Part shown: positions 32,830 to 41,086 of the stretch, one piece after another
Position numbering within the stretch: the stretch's first letter is position 1
Layout: every line of letters begins with the position of its first letter
Assembly: GCF_001513965.1 (NCBI RefSeq)
Contig: NZ_KQ948036.1
Coordinates: forward strand, 62,001-126,000
Reading direction: 5' to 3'
DNA from: Streptomyces cellostaticus
GTDB taxonomy: Bacteria > Actinomycetota > Actinomycetes > Streptomycetales > Streptomycetaceae
Length of the DNA: 64,000 bases
Program-made: the position numbers and the translations under genes
Notes under the pieces: model-generated
Seen by the model: the letters and a program-made list of their open reading frames with translations, nothing else
What the model was told of the DNA's origin: nothing
Database searches by the model: none

Positions 32830-33357
32830 CTACTCGTGCACCCCGCGATGCGCCTCGGCCAACTCCGCATACATGGTCCCGTTGAGGGTGACCCCCTGCC
32901 GCTCTTCCTCGGACAGTTCGCGCCTCACCTTGGCAGGCACCCCCGCCACCAGTGACCCAGGCGGCACCACCATCCCCTGCGGCACCAAAGCCTGAGCGGC
33001 AACAAGCGACCCGGCGCCGATCACCGCCCCATTGAGCACGGTCGCCCCCATCCCGATGAGGCAGTCATCCTCGACAGTCGCCCCATGCACCACCGCGTTG
33101 TGCCCGATGGACACCCGCTCACCCACGCTGACGGGAAACCCGGGATCCGCATGCAACGTGCAGTTGTCCTGCACATTACTGGCGGCGCCGACCTCGATCT
33201 TCTCGACATCCCCCCGCAAGACGGCGCCGTACCAGACACTCGCCCCCGAGCGGAGCGAAACATCCCCGATCACGGAGGCCGTAGGCGCCACGAACACCTC
33301 CGCATCGAGCCGGGGCTCCTTCCCGCCGATGCCCACGATCAGCGCCTTCTGCGTCAT
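32830..33357 (-). CDS. Gamma-carbonic anhydrase-like hexapeptide protein
   Basis: 175 residues from ATG at 33357 (GGAGAC upstream); 14 more codons are open. Left-handed beta helix of hexapeptide repeats: VFVAPTASVIGDVSLRSGASVWYGAVLRGDVEKIEVGAASNVQDNCTLHAD. The three metal-ligand histidines of gamma-class anhydrases are present in LHAD, IGHNAVVHG and its vicinity. This subgroup (YrdA/PaaY-like) often has weak or no anhydrase activity. Cytoplasmic; no operon partner. Confidence 0.88.
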   Translation of the reverse strand: MTQKALIVGIGGKEPRLDAEVFVAPTASVIGDVSLRSGASVWYGAVLRGDVEKIEVGAASNVQDNCTLHADPGFPVSVGERVSIGHNAVVHGATVEDDCLIGMGATVLNGAVIGAGSLVAAQALVPQGMVVPPGSLVAGVPAKVRRELSEEERQGVTLNGTMYAELAEAHRGVHE

Positions 33358-33465
33358 CACCGTCTCCTCGTGTCCGTAGTACCCCGCACGGTACGACACC
33401 GGGTGGGGCGAAGATCACAGCAGCCCGCCCTCTCTCCCTGGGCAACCGATGAGTAACGTGACCTC

Positions 33466-34230
33466 GTGCCGAAGAGTAAGAACACGTTCTCATCCTGGCG
33501 TCGCCACCTGGTGCAGCGGGCCGTGCACACGGGCTGGTCCTGGGTGCAACGCACGGGTTCGGTGACGGCTGAGAACCCCGGCCGCTTCCATTTCGGCTCG
33601 ATCGGCGAAGCCACCCGGCTCGCCTTCCCGCTCGGCACGGTCTTCGGCGAGCCCTGGATCCACCTCGGCGCCCACTGCATCATCGGCGAGCAGGTCACCC
33701 TCACCGCCGGCCTGATGCCGGACCTGGATCTCGGCCCGGACCCGATCCTGCGCATAGGTGACGGCGTCGTCCTCGGCCGTGGCAGCCATGTCATCGCCGA
33801 CACCACGGTCACCATCGGCAGCGACTGCTACTTCGGCCCGTACGTCTACGTCACCTCCACCAACCACTCCTACGACGACCCGCACGAGCCCATCGGCAGG
33901 CAGTGGCCGCGCATGGAGCCGGTGGAGATCGGCCCGGGCTGCTGGATCGGCACCGGCGCGGTGATCCTGCCGGGGGCGCGCATCGGCCGGAACGTGGTCG
34001 TGGCGGCCGGTGCGGTGGTGCGCGGGACCGTGCCCGACCACGCCGTGGTGGCGGGGGCGCCCGCCCGGGTCGTACGGCGCTGGACGCCCGGCGACGGCTG
34101 GCAGCCGCCGCTCAGGACCCCGGCGCCGGTGCCGCTCCCGGAAGGGATCACACCGGAGCAGCTGCGCGCGCTGGCCGGCCTCGACGAGGAGGGCGTCGAA
34201 CGGCTGGCCCGCCTTGAGGCCGACGGCTGA
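33466..34230 (+). CDS. Hexapeptide-repeat acyltransferase (maltose O-acetyltransferase-like)
   Basis: 254 residues from GTG at 33466; TAACGT at 33454-33459 lies 6 nt upstream, pointing to a leaderless mRNA. Beta-helix repeats run through residues 40-200, with the acetyltransferase signature ITIGSDCYFGPYVYVTSTNHSYDDP (active-site His in NHSY) and the coil closing VVVAAGAVVRGTVPDHAVVAGAPARVVRRW. It is expected to transfer an acyl group from acyl-CoA to a sugar or similar hydroxyl. A C-terminal helical tail of about 40 residues is extra. Partner and substrate unknown. Confidence 0.85.
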   Translation: MPKSKNTFSSWRRHLVQRAVHTGWSWVQRTGSVTAENPGRFHFGSIGEATRLAFPLGTVFGEPWIHLGAHCIIGEQVTLTAGLMPDLDLGPDPILRIGDGVVLGRGSHVIADTTVTIGSDCYFGPYVYVTSTNHSYDDPHEPIGRQWPRMEPVEIGPGCWIGTGAVILPGARIGRNVVVAAGAVVRGTVPDHAVVAGAPARVVRRWTPGDGWQPPLRTPAPVPLPEGITPEQLRALAGLDEEGVERLARLEADG

Positions 34231-34231
34231 C

Positions 34232-35089
34232 TCAGCCGGTCGCCAGCAGCAGCGTGCCCAGCAGGGCGAGCCCCGCGCCCGCCGCCTGAACGGCGCGCAG
34301 CCGCTCGCTGAGGAAGCCGCGCGCGGCCAGCGCGGTGACCACCGGGTAGAGCGAGGCGAGCACCGCCGCCACGGTGACCGGACCGTGCTGGGCGGCGACC
34401 GCGTAGGTGCCGTTGGCCGCCACGTCCGCGAGGCCGACGAAGGCCAGCGCCGGCAGCGCGGTCCGCGGAAGGCCGCCCTCCGGCAGGGCGGGGGTGCCGC
34501 GCCGTACCGACGCGTAGAGTGCCGCGCCGCCTGCCGCGACGCTCGTCACGCGCTGCACGAAGAGCGACAGGAACAGGCCGGTGACGTTGGTCGAGGCTTC
34601 CGTGATCAGCGCGAACACCGTGCCGAAGCCCAGCGCCGCGACCAGCGTGAGCAGGATCGTCCGCCGCTGCACGGGCGCGCCCCGCAGCTGCGGACCGCCG
34701 GCCAGGACGACACCGGTGACGGCGACCGCGATGCCCGCGACCTGGAGCAGCCCCGGCCGCTCGCCGAGGACCAGGCCCACGCCGACCGGGACGGCGACAC
34801 TGAGCGTGGCGAGCGGCGAGACCACCCCCATCGGCCCGAGGGCGAGGGCCTTGTAGAAGGAGAACAGGGCCAGCGGGCCGGCCAGGCCCGCCGCGACCGC
34901 GAACCACAGCCGCGGGCCGGCCTCGCTCCAGCCGCCGGTCGCGACCACGATCGCGCCGAGCACGGTTGCCGCGATCGCCTGGGAGGCGACGACCACCGTC
35001 AGTGCGGGCGTGCGGCGCGTCAGCAGCCCTCCGCCGAAATCGGCCAGGCCCCACAGGAGGCTGGTGGTCAGGGCGAAGAATGCTGTCAC
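34232..35089 (-). CDS. EamA/DMT-family transporter
   Basis: 285 residues from GTG at 35089; the frame reaches 35149 but then would run over the promoter. Ten transmembrane helices in two EamA halves: FFALTTSLLWGLADFGGGLL at the start, FYKALALGPMGVVSPLATLSVAVPVGVGLVLGERP ending half 1, and VAAQHGPVTVAAVLASLYPVVTALAARGFLSERL in half 2. Probably exports an amino acid or related metabolite. It is divergent from an XRE-cupin regulator, 113 bp apart, with a shared inverted repeat, a frequent regulator/exporter arrangement. Confidence 0.88.
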   Translation of the reverse strand: MTAFFALTTSLLWGLADFGGGLLTRRTPALTVVVASQAIAATVLGAIVVATGGWSEAGPRLWFAVAAGLAGPLALFSFYKALALGPMGVVSPLATLSVAVPVGVGLVLGERPGLLQVAGIAVAVTGVVLAGGPQLRGAPVQRRTILLTLVAALGFGTVFALITEASTNVTGLFLSLFVQRVTSVAAGGAALYASVRRGTPALPEGGLPRTALPALAFVGLADVAANGTYAVAAQHGPVTVAAVLASLYPVVTALAARGFLSERLRAVQAAGAGLALLGTLLLATG

Positions 35090-35136
35090 TGATGCCTCGC
35101 AGTACAGTTTGATGAACGGGCGGGTGCACCCCACCG

Positions 35137-35156
35137 TAGTTCGATTCACTGAACTA
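35137..35156. promoter_or_regulatory. Inverted repeat between EamA transporter and XRE-cupin regulator
   Basis: TAGTTC-N8-GAACTA, perfect 6-bp arms, 48 bp upstream of the transporter start and 47 bp upstream of the regulator start. A related half-site pattern (GTTTGATGAAC) lies at 35107-35117. It is a good candidate for the operator of the divergent XRE-cupin protein. Confidence 0.5.
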
Positions 35157-35202
35157 TGTCATCCAAAATATTTGACTTCTGACCCTCGACATTGGACGGA
35201 AC

Positions 35203-35775
35203 GTGTCGGACCTCGAACTCCTGACCCAGTCCCTGGCGCGCAACGTCAAGCACTGGCGCGCGGTGCGCGGCTTCACCCTGGACGTGCTCGCCGCCCGGGC
35301 CGGCGTCAGCCGTGGCATGCTCATCCAGATCGAGCAGGCCCGCACCAACCCGAGCATCGGCACCGTCGTCAAGATCGGCGACGCGCTCGGCGTCAGCGTC
35401 ACCACCCTCCTCGACTACGAGCAGGGCCCGAAGGTCCGTATCGTCCCCGCGGAGCGGGCCGTACGGCTGTGGCACACCGAGGCCGGCAGCTACAACCGGC
35501 TGCTCGCCGGCACCGAGGCGCCCGGACCGCTGGAGATGTGGGACTGGCGGCTCATGCCGGGCGAGCGCAGCCCCTCCGAACCGCACCCCGGCGGCACGGT
35601 CGAGCTGGTCCATGTCACCGCGGGCGAGCTGACGCTCACCGTGGACGGCGAGGAGTACCGCGTCCCGGCCGGCGCGAGCGCCTCCTTCGAGGCCAACACC
35701 CCGCACGTGTACGGCAACACCGGCGACGTACCGATGGAGATGGTGATGGCGGTCTCGGTGCCGCCCGTGCACTGA
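35203..35775 (+). CDS. XRE-family regulator with C-terminal cupin
   Basis: 190 residues from GTG at 35203. N-terminal helix-turn-helix, residues 8-65 (RGFTLDVLAARAGVSRGMLIQIEQARTNPSIGTVVKIGDALGVSVTTLL), then a cupin_2 domain with HPGGTVELVHVTAGELTLTVDGEEYRVPAG and NTPHVYGN. This architecture (PuuR/SutR-like) senses a small ligand with the cupin. It probably regulates the divergent EamA transporter through the inverted repeat between them. Confidence 0.9.
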   Translation: MSDLELLTQSLARNVKHWRAVRGFTLDVLAARAGVSRGMLIQIEQARTNPSIGTVVKIGDALGVSVTTLLDYEQGPKVRIVPAERAVRLWHTEAGSYNRLLAGTEAPGPLEMWDWRLMPGERSPSEPHPGGTVELVHVTAGELTLTVDGEEYRVPAGASASFEANTPHVYGNTGDVPMEMVMAVSVPPVH

Positions 35776-35818
35776 GACACACCTGGGGCAGACGGGCGGG
35801 CCTTGCTAGCGTGCGGCC

Positions 35819-36376
35819 ATGCGCGCACCCATCGGAGACTTCGGCACCGCCACCCCCGCCCCGGACTGCCTGGACGAGCTGACCGCTCCGGTCGCCGACG
35901 CCGTGCGCCACTGGCGGGGGAGCGTCCCCGCCGACCGGATCGTCTACGTCGACACCGACCCGCGCTGGGCCGACACGGCCGTCTTCGTGGAGCACTACGG
36001 CCGCGACCTGCTGGAGCGGTCGGCGAACTGCGTGGTGGTCGCGGGCAAGCGGGGCGGCGGGACCACGCTCGCGGCGTGCGTGGTGCTCTCCACCACCCGG
36101 GTCGACGTCAACGGTGTGGTACGCCGCCAACTGGGCGCCCGCAAGGCCTCGTTCGCCGCCATGGACACCGCGACCGGCGAGACCGGCATGGAATACGGCG
36201 GCATCACCCCGGTCGGCCTGCCCGACGGCTGGCCGGTGCTGCTGGACGCGGCCGTGGCCGACCTGCCCTACGTCCTCATCGGCAGCGGGCGCCGACGCGG
36301 CAAGCTGCTGGTGCCGGGCAAGGCGCTCGCGGAACTGCCCGGCGCGGTGGTACTCGAAGGGCTCGGGGTCGCCTGA
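35819..36376 (+). CDS. YbaK/EbsC-type aminoacyl-tRNA deacylase-like protein
   Basis: 185 residues. YbaK/ProRS-editing fold: SANCVVVAGKRGGGTTLAACVVLSTTRVDVN, the conserved lysine in ARKASFAAMD, and the hallmark GGITPVGLP followed by VLIGSGRRRGKL. Such free editing domains hydrolyse mischarged tRNAs. TAGCGT at 35807-35812, 6 nt before the ATG, suggests a leaderless transcript. It converges on the CDF gene with 2 nt between stops. Confidence 0.85.
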   Translation: MRAPIGDFGTATPAPDCLDELTAPVADAVRHWRGSVPADRIVYVDTDPRWADTAVFVEHYGRDLLERSANCVVVAGKRGGGTTLAACVVLSTTRVDVNGVVRRQLGARKASFAAMDTATGETGMEYGGITPVGLPDGWPVLLDAAVADLPYVLIGSGRRRGKLLVPGKALAELPGAVVLEGLGVA

Positions 36377-36378
36377 GG

Positions 36379-37461
36379 TCAGGCCGTCAGGTGATGGGCC
36401 AGCGCCAGATGCGGGTCCTTCTCGCCGGGTAGCGGTGCCGGATCGGCGTGCACCAGGGCGGCCGTGAGCCTCGGTACGGCGTGCAGCAGGGCGTGTTCGG
36501 CCTCGACGGCGATCGCATGCGCCTGGCGGACCGTCACCTCCCCGTCCACCACGACCGCCAGCTCGGCCCGCAGCCGGTGGCCGATCCACCGCAGCCGCAG
36601 CTCGCCCACTTCGTGCACGCCGGGCACCGCCCGCACCGCCCGCTCGGCCCGGTCCACCAGCGCCGGATCGACGGCGTCCAGCACCCGCCGGAACACCTCC
36701 CGTGCCGCATCCCGCAGGACCAGCACGATCGCGGCGGTGATCGCCAACCCCACGAGCGGATCGGCCAGTTGCCAGCCCAGGGCCGCACCCGCAGCTCCCA
36801 GCAGCACGGCCAGTGAGGCGAAACCGTCCGTTCGGGCGTGCAGTCCGTCGGCGACGAGCGCCGCCGAGCCGATCTCCCGGCCCACGCGGATCCGGTACCG
36901 GGCCACCCACTCGTTGCCCGCGAACCCCACCAGCGCGGCCATCGCGACCGCCGGCACCTGCTCGACCGGGCGCGGATCGAGCAGCCTCCCGACGGCCACC
37001 CAGGCCGCGAACGCGGCGGAGGCGGCGATGGTCAGCACGATCGCGAGGCCCGCCAGGTCCTCGGCACGCCCGTAGCCGTAGGTGAACCGCCGGGTCGCCG
37101 CACGCCGGCCGAGCACGAAGGCGATGCCCAGCGGTACGGCCGTCAGGGCGTCCGCCGCGTTGTGCACGGTGTCCCCGAGCAGCGCCACCGACCCGGAAAC
37201 CGTGACCACCGCCGCCTGCGCCAGCGCGGTCACCCCGAGGACGGCCAGCGACACCCACAGCGCCCGCATGCCCCGCACCGAGGACTCCAGTGCGGGGTCG
37301 AGCTTGTCGGCGGTCTCGTGCGAGTGCGGGGTGAGGAGGTGGGCGAGGCGATGGCGCAGGCCGGGGGAGGGGTGGGAGTGAGTATGGGCATGGGCATGGG
37401 AAGGGGCATGGTCGTGCCCATGGGGTTCCTGGCCATGCCGTCGCGTGTGCCGGTCGCTCAC
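36379..37461 (-). CDS. Cation diffusion facilitator (metal efflux)
   Basis: 360 residues from GTG at 37461 (AAGGGG upstream). A His-rich N-terminal tail (HGHDHAPSHAHAHTHSHPS) binds metal; six helices follow, with DTVHNAADALTAVPLGIAFVLG (H-x3-D of helix II) and DGLHARTDGFASLAVLLG (H-x3-D of helix V), the Zn-type binding site. The cytoplasmic C-terminal domain ends in HAIAVEAEHALLHAVPRL. Likely exports Zn2+ or another divalent cation in exchange for protons. The divergent ArsR-family gene 60 bp away is a probable metal-responsive repressor. Confidence 0.92.
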   Translation of the reverse strand: MSDRHTRRHGQEPHGHDHAPSHAHAHTHSHPSPGLRHRLAHLLTPHSHETADKLDPALESSVRGMRALWVSLAVLGVTALAQAAVVTVSGSVALLGDTVHNAADALTAVPLGIAFVLGRRAATRRFTYGYGRAEDLAGLAIVLTIAASAAFAAWVAVGRLLDPRPVEQVPAVAMAALVGFAGNEWVARYRIRVGREIGSAALVADGLHARTDGFASLAVLLGAAGAALGWQLADPLVGLAITAAIVLVLRDAAREVFRRVLDAVDPALVDRAERAVRAVPGVHEVGELRLRWIGHRLRAELAVVVDGEVTVRQAHAIAVEAEHALLHAVPRLTAALVHADPAPLPGEKDPHLALAHHLTA

Positions 37462-37521
37462 GTGGATCCCCTTCCGGGTGCGGGAGTGGACGCACCGCGC
37501 CCACGAGGCCATTATGTGCTT

Positions 37522-37887
37522 ATGAGCGCACGCATGCACCTATCACCTGCGCGCCATGCGCAGCCGCGCACCCCCGGCGACGAGCAGTTCACGGTCGCCG
37601 CCGGGCTGCTTGCCCTGCTCGGCGACCGCACCCGCCTCACCCTGCTGCACGCCCTGACGGCGGGCGAGGCCGACGTCACCACGCTCACCGGGGCATGCGG
37701 CGCCGCTCGCCCCGCCGTCAGCCAGCACCTGGCCCGGCTCCGTCTCGCGGGCCTCGTGAACACCCGCAAGGAAGGCCGCCGCGTGGTCTACTCGCTGCGC
37801 GACGGCCATCTGCGCCGCCTGGTCGACGAGGCGCTGAAGGTGGCCGATCACCGCCTCGCCGAGAGGGCCACCGCAACAGAGAGCTGA
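37522..37887 (+). CDS. ArsR/SmtB-family metalloregulator
   Basis: 121 residues, winged helix: LLALLGDRTRLTLLHALTAGEADVTTLTGACGAARPAVSQHLARLRLAGLVNTRKEGRRVVYSL. The second helix has no clear Cys cluster; a C-terminal VDEALKVADHRLAE helix with Asp and His residues matches the alpha5 zinc site of SmtB/CzrA types. The near-palindrome GTGCTTATGAGCGC spans the start codon (37516-37529) and could be the operator. Divergent from the CDF efflux gene, so derepression by zinc is likely. Confidence 0.88.
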   Translation: MSARMHLSPARHAQPRTPGDEQFTVAAGLLALLGDRTRLTLLHALTAGEADVTTLTGACGAARPAVSQHLARLRLAGLVNTRKEGRRVVYSLRDGHLRRLVDEALKVADHRLAERATATES

Positions 37888-37959
37888 GGGGTTGCCGGTC
37901 GCGGCGGCCAGTGCCGGGCTCACCTGCGGTGGGCGATGCCCAGGGGGGCGCCGCGGACT

Positions 37960-38130
37960 CCACCGCCCCGCTGATGTGCAGGGCCTGGGCACCGGCTGTG
38001 TGATCGCCCCGCTGTCCACCGAGGCGATGCGGTACGTCCCTGCCCGTTTCGCCGCTCGGGACCCCGGCCGTCACCGCCTTGGTGGCGGCGAGCGCCACTC
38101 CACTGGTCCGACTCCGTCCGGCCATGACCC
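37960..38130 (+). pseudogene. Possible remnant of a DHA2-type MFS transporter
   Basis: The + strand reads GLGTGCVIAPLSTEAMRYVPARFAA around 37978-38055, which resembles the helix 13-14 region of DHA2 drug exporters (GLGxGLVIAPLT...VP). The frame then shifts, and a short second hydrophobic piece (ALVAASATPLVRL) follows. No start or complete domain is present. The assignment rests on one motif only. The remaining bases from 37888 to 38330 hold nothing else that I can support. Confidence 0.3.
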
Positions 38131-38329
38131 TCGGGGGGCACGACCCCGTACCTGACCACTCGCGTCCGGCGGGTGCCGTGCGCTCAGAAACGCGGCGCCG
38201 CGCCCGGACGAGTGTGGCGCCGGCCCGGAACGGATCGCCCGAGGCGACACCGTGGCAGATGTCCGGCGTCCCTGGCCGGCAGCGGTGGTACGCCGGCCGC
38301 GTCGGGCCGGGTCCGCAGCTCGGTGCAGA

Positions 38330-38617
38330 TCCGTGCGGATGGATGGCGAACAGCACGCAGTCGGAGGAGGGCGGGGCCTCGGCGAGCAGTGCCGGTCAGC
38401 CGGTCCCGTCGTCCTGCCGGGCGATCCGCATCCGCTGCGGAGGCATGGCGTCCCGGGTCGCGCCGCGCGCCCCGTCGCAGCCCGCGACGAAGTCGCAGTG
38501 CAGCAGCCGTTCACCCGTCTCCGGGCAGCGGTACGACACCGCGAGCCGGTCCGAGTCCAGGTCGTGCAGCCGTACGCCGCGCACTCGGAAGGGGATGTCA
38601 CCCCCCCGCAATATGAC
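38330..38617 (-). pseudogene. Remnant of 4-hydroxybenzoate 3-monooxygenase (pobA)
   Basis: The minus strand reads LRGGDIPFRVRGVRLHDLDSDRLAVSYRCPETG, HCDFVAGCDGARG, then an in-frame TGA at 38396-38398, then PALLAEAPPSSDCVLFAIHPHG. This matches the middle of PobA, including the FAD-binding CDFVxGCDG motif. The N-terminal Rossmann part is missing, cut at about 38617 next to a hairpin, and similarity fades after 38330. One stop plus truncation at both ends make it a pseudogene. Confidence 0.75.
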
Positions 38618-38618
38618 G

Positions 38619-38661
38619 GTGTCCCGTCAGCCACGGCAGGGTGCCGTGGCTGACGGGACAC
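38619..38661. terminator. Very strong hairpin terminator after the permease gene
   Basis: A perfect 20-bp stem with a GGG loop; left arm 38619-38638, right arm 38642-38661. It lies 24 bp after the permease stop (minus strand) and abuts the broken end of the pobA remnant. Confidence 0.85.
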
Positions 38662-38685
38662 GCGGTCGTACGTCAGAGAGCGGGG

Positions 38686-40329
38686 TCAGTGCGCCGGGGC
38701 GTCCGTGACCACGACCTCCTCGATGCTGCGCTCGATCGCCTCGGGCTTCGACGCGACGGCCTTGGCCCAGTAGTAGATGCCCAGGGAGAAGGCCGCGACG
38801 ACGAGGATGTCCCACCACAGGGGGATGTTGCCCTGGCTGCCCTCGCCGAAGCCGCCCTGCCAGGAGATCAGGCCGATGCCCAGCAGGTAGGCGGGCAGCC
38901 ACTGCGCGGCCTTGAAGTCCATCCGGGGCGCGTCGGGCTGGTTGGTGGACTTGGCCCACCAGGCGTAGGAGCCCAGCAGCAGGTAGCCGAGGAGGATGGC
39001 GAAGCCCAGCCGCCACAGGGTGTTCCAGCCGGCCCAGTAGATGATCAGGTTGGCGACCACGAAGGACAGCGGGGAGATGAACTTGCCGAAGGGCAGTCGG
39101 TAGGGGCGCTCGAAGTTCGGCAGACGGTCGGAGAAGACGCCGTAGGCCAGCGGCGCACCCGCGTACATCAGCACGCTCGCCGAGGTGATGAAGCCGACCA
39201 GCTCCTGCCAGCTCGGGAACGGAAGGAAGCAGACCACACCGGTGACGAAGGACATGATCAGACCGAACCACGGCACACCGCGCTTGTCGGTCTTGGCGAA
39301 CGCCTTCGGCGCGTAGCCGTTCTTGGCCAGGCCGTAGGAGACGCGGGAGGTGGCGGTGGTGTAGATCAGGCCGGTGCCGGCGGGGGAGATGATCGCGTCC
39401 ACGTAGAGCACCCAGCCCAGCCAGCCCAGGCCGACCAGGGTCGCCAGGCCCGCCCAGGGACCGCTGATGCCCACGAAGTCGAGCTTGGCCCAGCCGTGCG
39501 CGAAGGAGGCGTGCGGCAGCGCGCCGATGAAGACGACCTGCAGCAGGATGTAGATCACGGCGCCGATCGCGACCGAGCCGAGGGTCGCCCGGGGCAGGTC
39601 CCGCTTGGGGTTCCGGCTCTCGCCCGCCAGCTGGATCGCCTGCTCGAAGCCGAGCAGCGCGAAGATGATGCCGCTGGAGCTGATGGCACCGAGGATGCCC
39701 TTGGCACCGAACGGGGCGAAGCCCTCCGAGGTGAAGTTGCTTCCGTGGAAGTTGGTCGCGGCGATGATGAAGATCGCACCGAGCGGGACTGCGATCTTCC
39801 ACCACGTGGCGGCGCTGTTGGTGTGGGCCAGGGCCCGGACGCCGAAGAAGTTGACGCCGACGAAGACGGCCATGAGGACGACGGCGGTGATGATGCCGCT
39901 GACGGTCAGTGTCCCGTCGGCGTGCTGCAGACCCTGGGCCCACTTCCAGTGACCGGCGTAGCCGATCATGGCCTCGACCTCGATGGGGGCCACGGTGGCC
40001 GCCTGCAGCCAGGCGAACCAGCCGAAGGACATACCGGCCAGGCCGCCGAAGGCGTAGTGCGGGTAACGAGCGGTTCCGCCCGCGACCGGGAACATGCCGC
40101 CGAGTTCGGCGTGCACGAGCGCCAGCAGGACGATGGCGATCGCGCCGATCACCCACGAGATGATCGCCGCGGGGCCCGCCACGACGACCGCCTTCTCGGC
40201 GCCATACAGCCAGCCCGAGCCGATGATGGAACCCACGGAGGCCCACATCAGACCGATCAGGCCGACGTCGCGGCGCAGGCCGCCCTGGTCCTTCGTGGCT
40301 ATCGGCGCAGCATGGTCAACTTTCACCAT
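38686..40329 (-). CDS. APC-superfamily amino acid permease
   Basis: 547 residues from ATG at 40329 (GAGAGG 10 nt upstream). Twelve or more transmembrane helices. N-terminal GLRRDVGLIGLMWASVGSIIGSGWLYG contains the unwound G-S-x-I-G-S-G-W substrate motif of helix 1, and GFEQAIQLAGESRNPKRDLPRA is the APC signature before helix 7. Long relative to basic permeases because of an extended C-terminus (VVVTDAPAH end). Substrate uncertain. Promoter, inverted repeat and terminator are all identifiable, so it is a regulated single-gene unit. Confidence 0.9.
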   Translation of the reverse strand: MVKVDHAAPIATKDQGGLRRDVGLIGLMWASVGSIIGSGWLYGAEKAVVVAGPAAIISWVIGAIAIVLLALVHAELGGMFPVAGGTARYPHYAFGGLAGMSFGWFAWLQAATVAPIEVEAMIGYAGHWKWAQGLQHADGTLTVSGIITAVVLMAVFVGVNFFGVRALAHTNSAATWWKIAVPLGAIFIIAATNFHGSNFTSEGFAPFGAKGILGAISSSGIIFALLGFEQAIQLAGESRNPKRDLPRATLGSVAIGAVIYILLQVVFIGALPHASFAHGWAKLDFVGISGPWAGLATLVGLGWLGWVLYVDAIISPAGTGLIYTTATSRVSYGLAKNGYAPKAFAKTDKRGVPWFGLIMSFVTGVVCFLPFPSWQELVGFITSASVLMYAGAPLAYGVFSDRLPNFERPYRLPFGKFISPLSFVVANLIIYWAGWNTLWRLGFAILLGYLLLGSYAWWAKSTNQPDAPRMDFKAAQWLPAYLLGIGLISWQGGFGEGSQGNIPLWWDILVVAAFSLGIYYWAKAVASKPEAIERSIEEVVVTDAPAH

Positions 40330-40381
40330 GTCAAGTGGCCTCTCAGATCGTAAACGCAGGATTAACGAACAACAGCGCCAC

Positions 40382-40409
40382 ACAGTAGGGACGCTTTCCG
40401 CGCCGACAA
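40382..40409 (-). promoter_or_regulatory. Candidate promoter of the permease gene
   Basis: On the minus strand TTGTCG (40404-40409) and TACTGT (40382-40387) are spaced 16 bp apart, about 53 bp upstream of the permease ATG. The inverted repeat 40410-40429 abuts the -35 box directly. Confidence 0.4.
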
Positions 40410-40429
40410 AAGACTCTTGGTGAAGTCTT
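40410..40429. promoter_or_regulatory. Inverted repeat upstream of permease promoter
   Basis: AAGACT-N8-AGTCTT, perfect 6-bp arms, directly upstream of the candidate -35 box. Its position would suit an activator or a repressor contacting RNA polymerase. Confidence 0.45.
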
Positions 40430-40531
40430 GACCTGGGATCTTGCCCCTCTTGGCCTCAGTATTCGCACTGGTCAGAGGGTGGCTCGAATGTCAATATTCA
40501 GCAGTGAATTGTGAGAAGAAGGTGAGACAGG

Positions 40532-40939
40532 TCAGCGCAGAAGGGGAATTTCGAGCGCCGGGCAGCGGTCCATGACCATCTCCAGCCCCGTGGCCCGGGT
40601 CCGCTCGTAGGCGGCCACGTCCACGACTCCGAGCTGGAACCAGACCGCCTGTGCGCCCTTCGCCACCGCTTCGTCGGCGACCGCACCGGCCAGTTGGCTG
40701 TTGACGAACACATCGACGACGTCGACCTCGAAGGGAATGTCCGCGAGGGAGGCGTAACCCTGCTCGCCGTGCACCGTCTCCGCCCTGGGGTGCACCGGTA
40801 CGATCCGCTTGCCGAACCGCTGCAGCACCTGCGCCACGCCGTATGCGGCCCGCCGCCGGTCGGTGGACAGGCCGACCACGGCCCATGTCTCACCCAGCCC
40901 GGTCAGGATCCTCCGGATCGTCGCTTCGTCGCCGTACAT
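40532..40939 (-). CDS. CoA-binding domain protein (YccU-like)
   Basis: 135 residues from ATG at 40939; 29 more open codons upstream lack homology. A Rossmann-like CoA_binding_2 domain: TWAVVGLSTDRRRAAYGVAQVLQRFGKRIVPVHPRAETVHGEQGYASLADIP, then VDVVDVFVNSQLAGAVADEAVAKGAQAVWFQLGVVD. Small cytoplasmic protein; the family's physiological role is not settled. It is divergent from the CysRS-like gene. Confidence 0.87.
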   Translation of the reverse strand: MYGDEATIRRILTGLGETWAVVGLSTDRRRAAYGVAQVLQRFGKRIVPVHPRAETVHGEQGYASLADIPFEVDVVDVFVNSQLAGAVADEAVAKGAQAVWFQLGVVDVAAYERTRATGLEMVMDRCPALEIPLLR

Positions 40940-41086
40940 GGGCCGCCTCCTCGGGGCGCGCGGGGGAACTATCTTCCGGGCAACAGCGCCCGCCACCTGC
41001 GGATTCCCGGCCCGGAACTCCGCCACGGTGTCCGGAATCGACGCAAGGTGCCTGCGTATGGCCGCTCGCGCGCCTACGCTCGGGCC

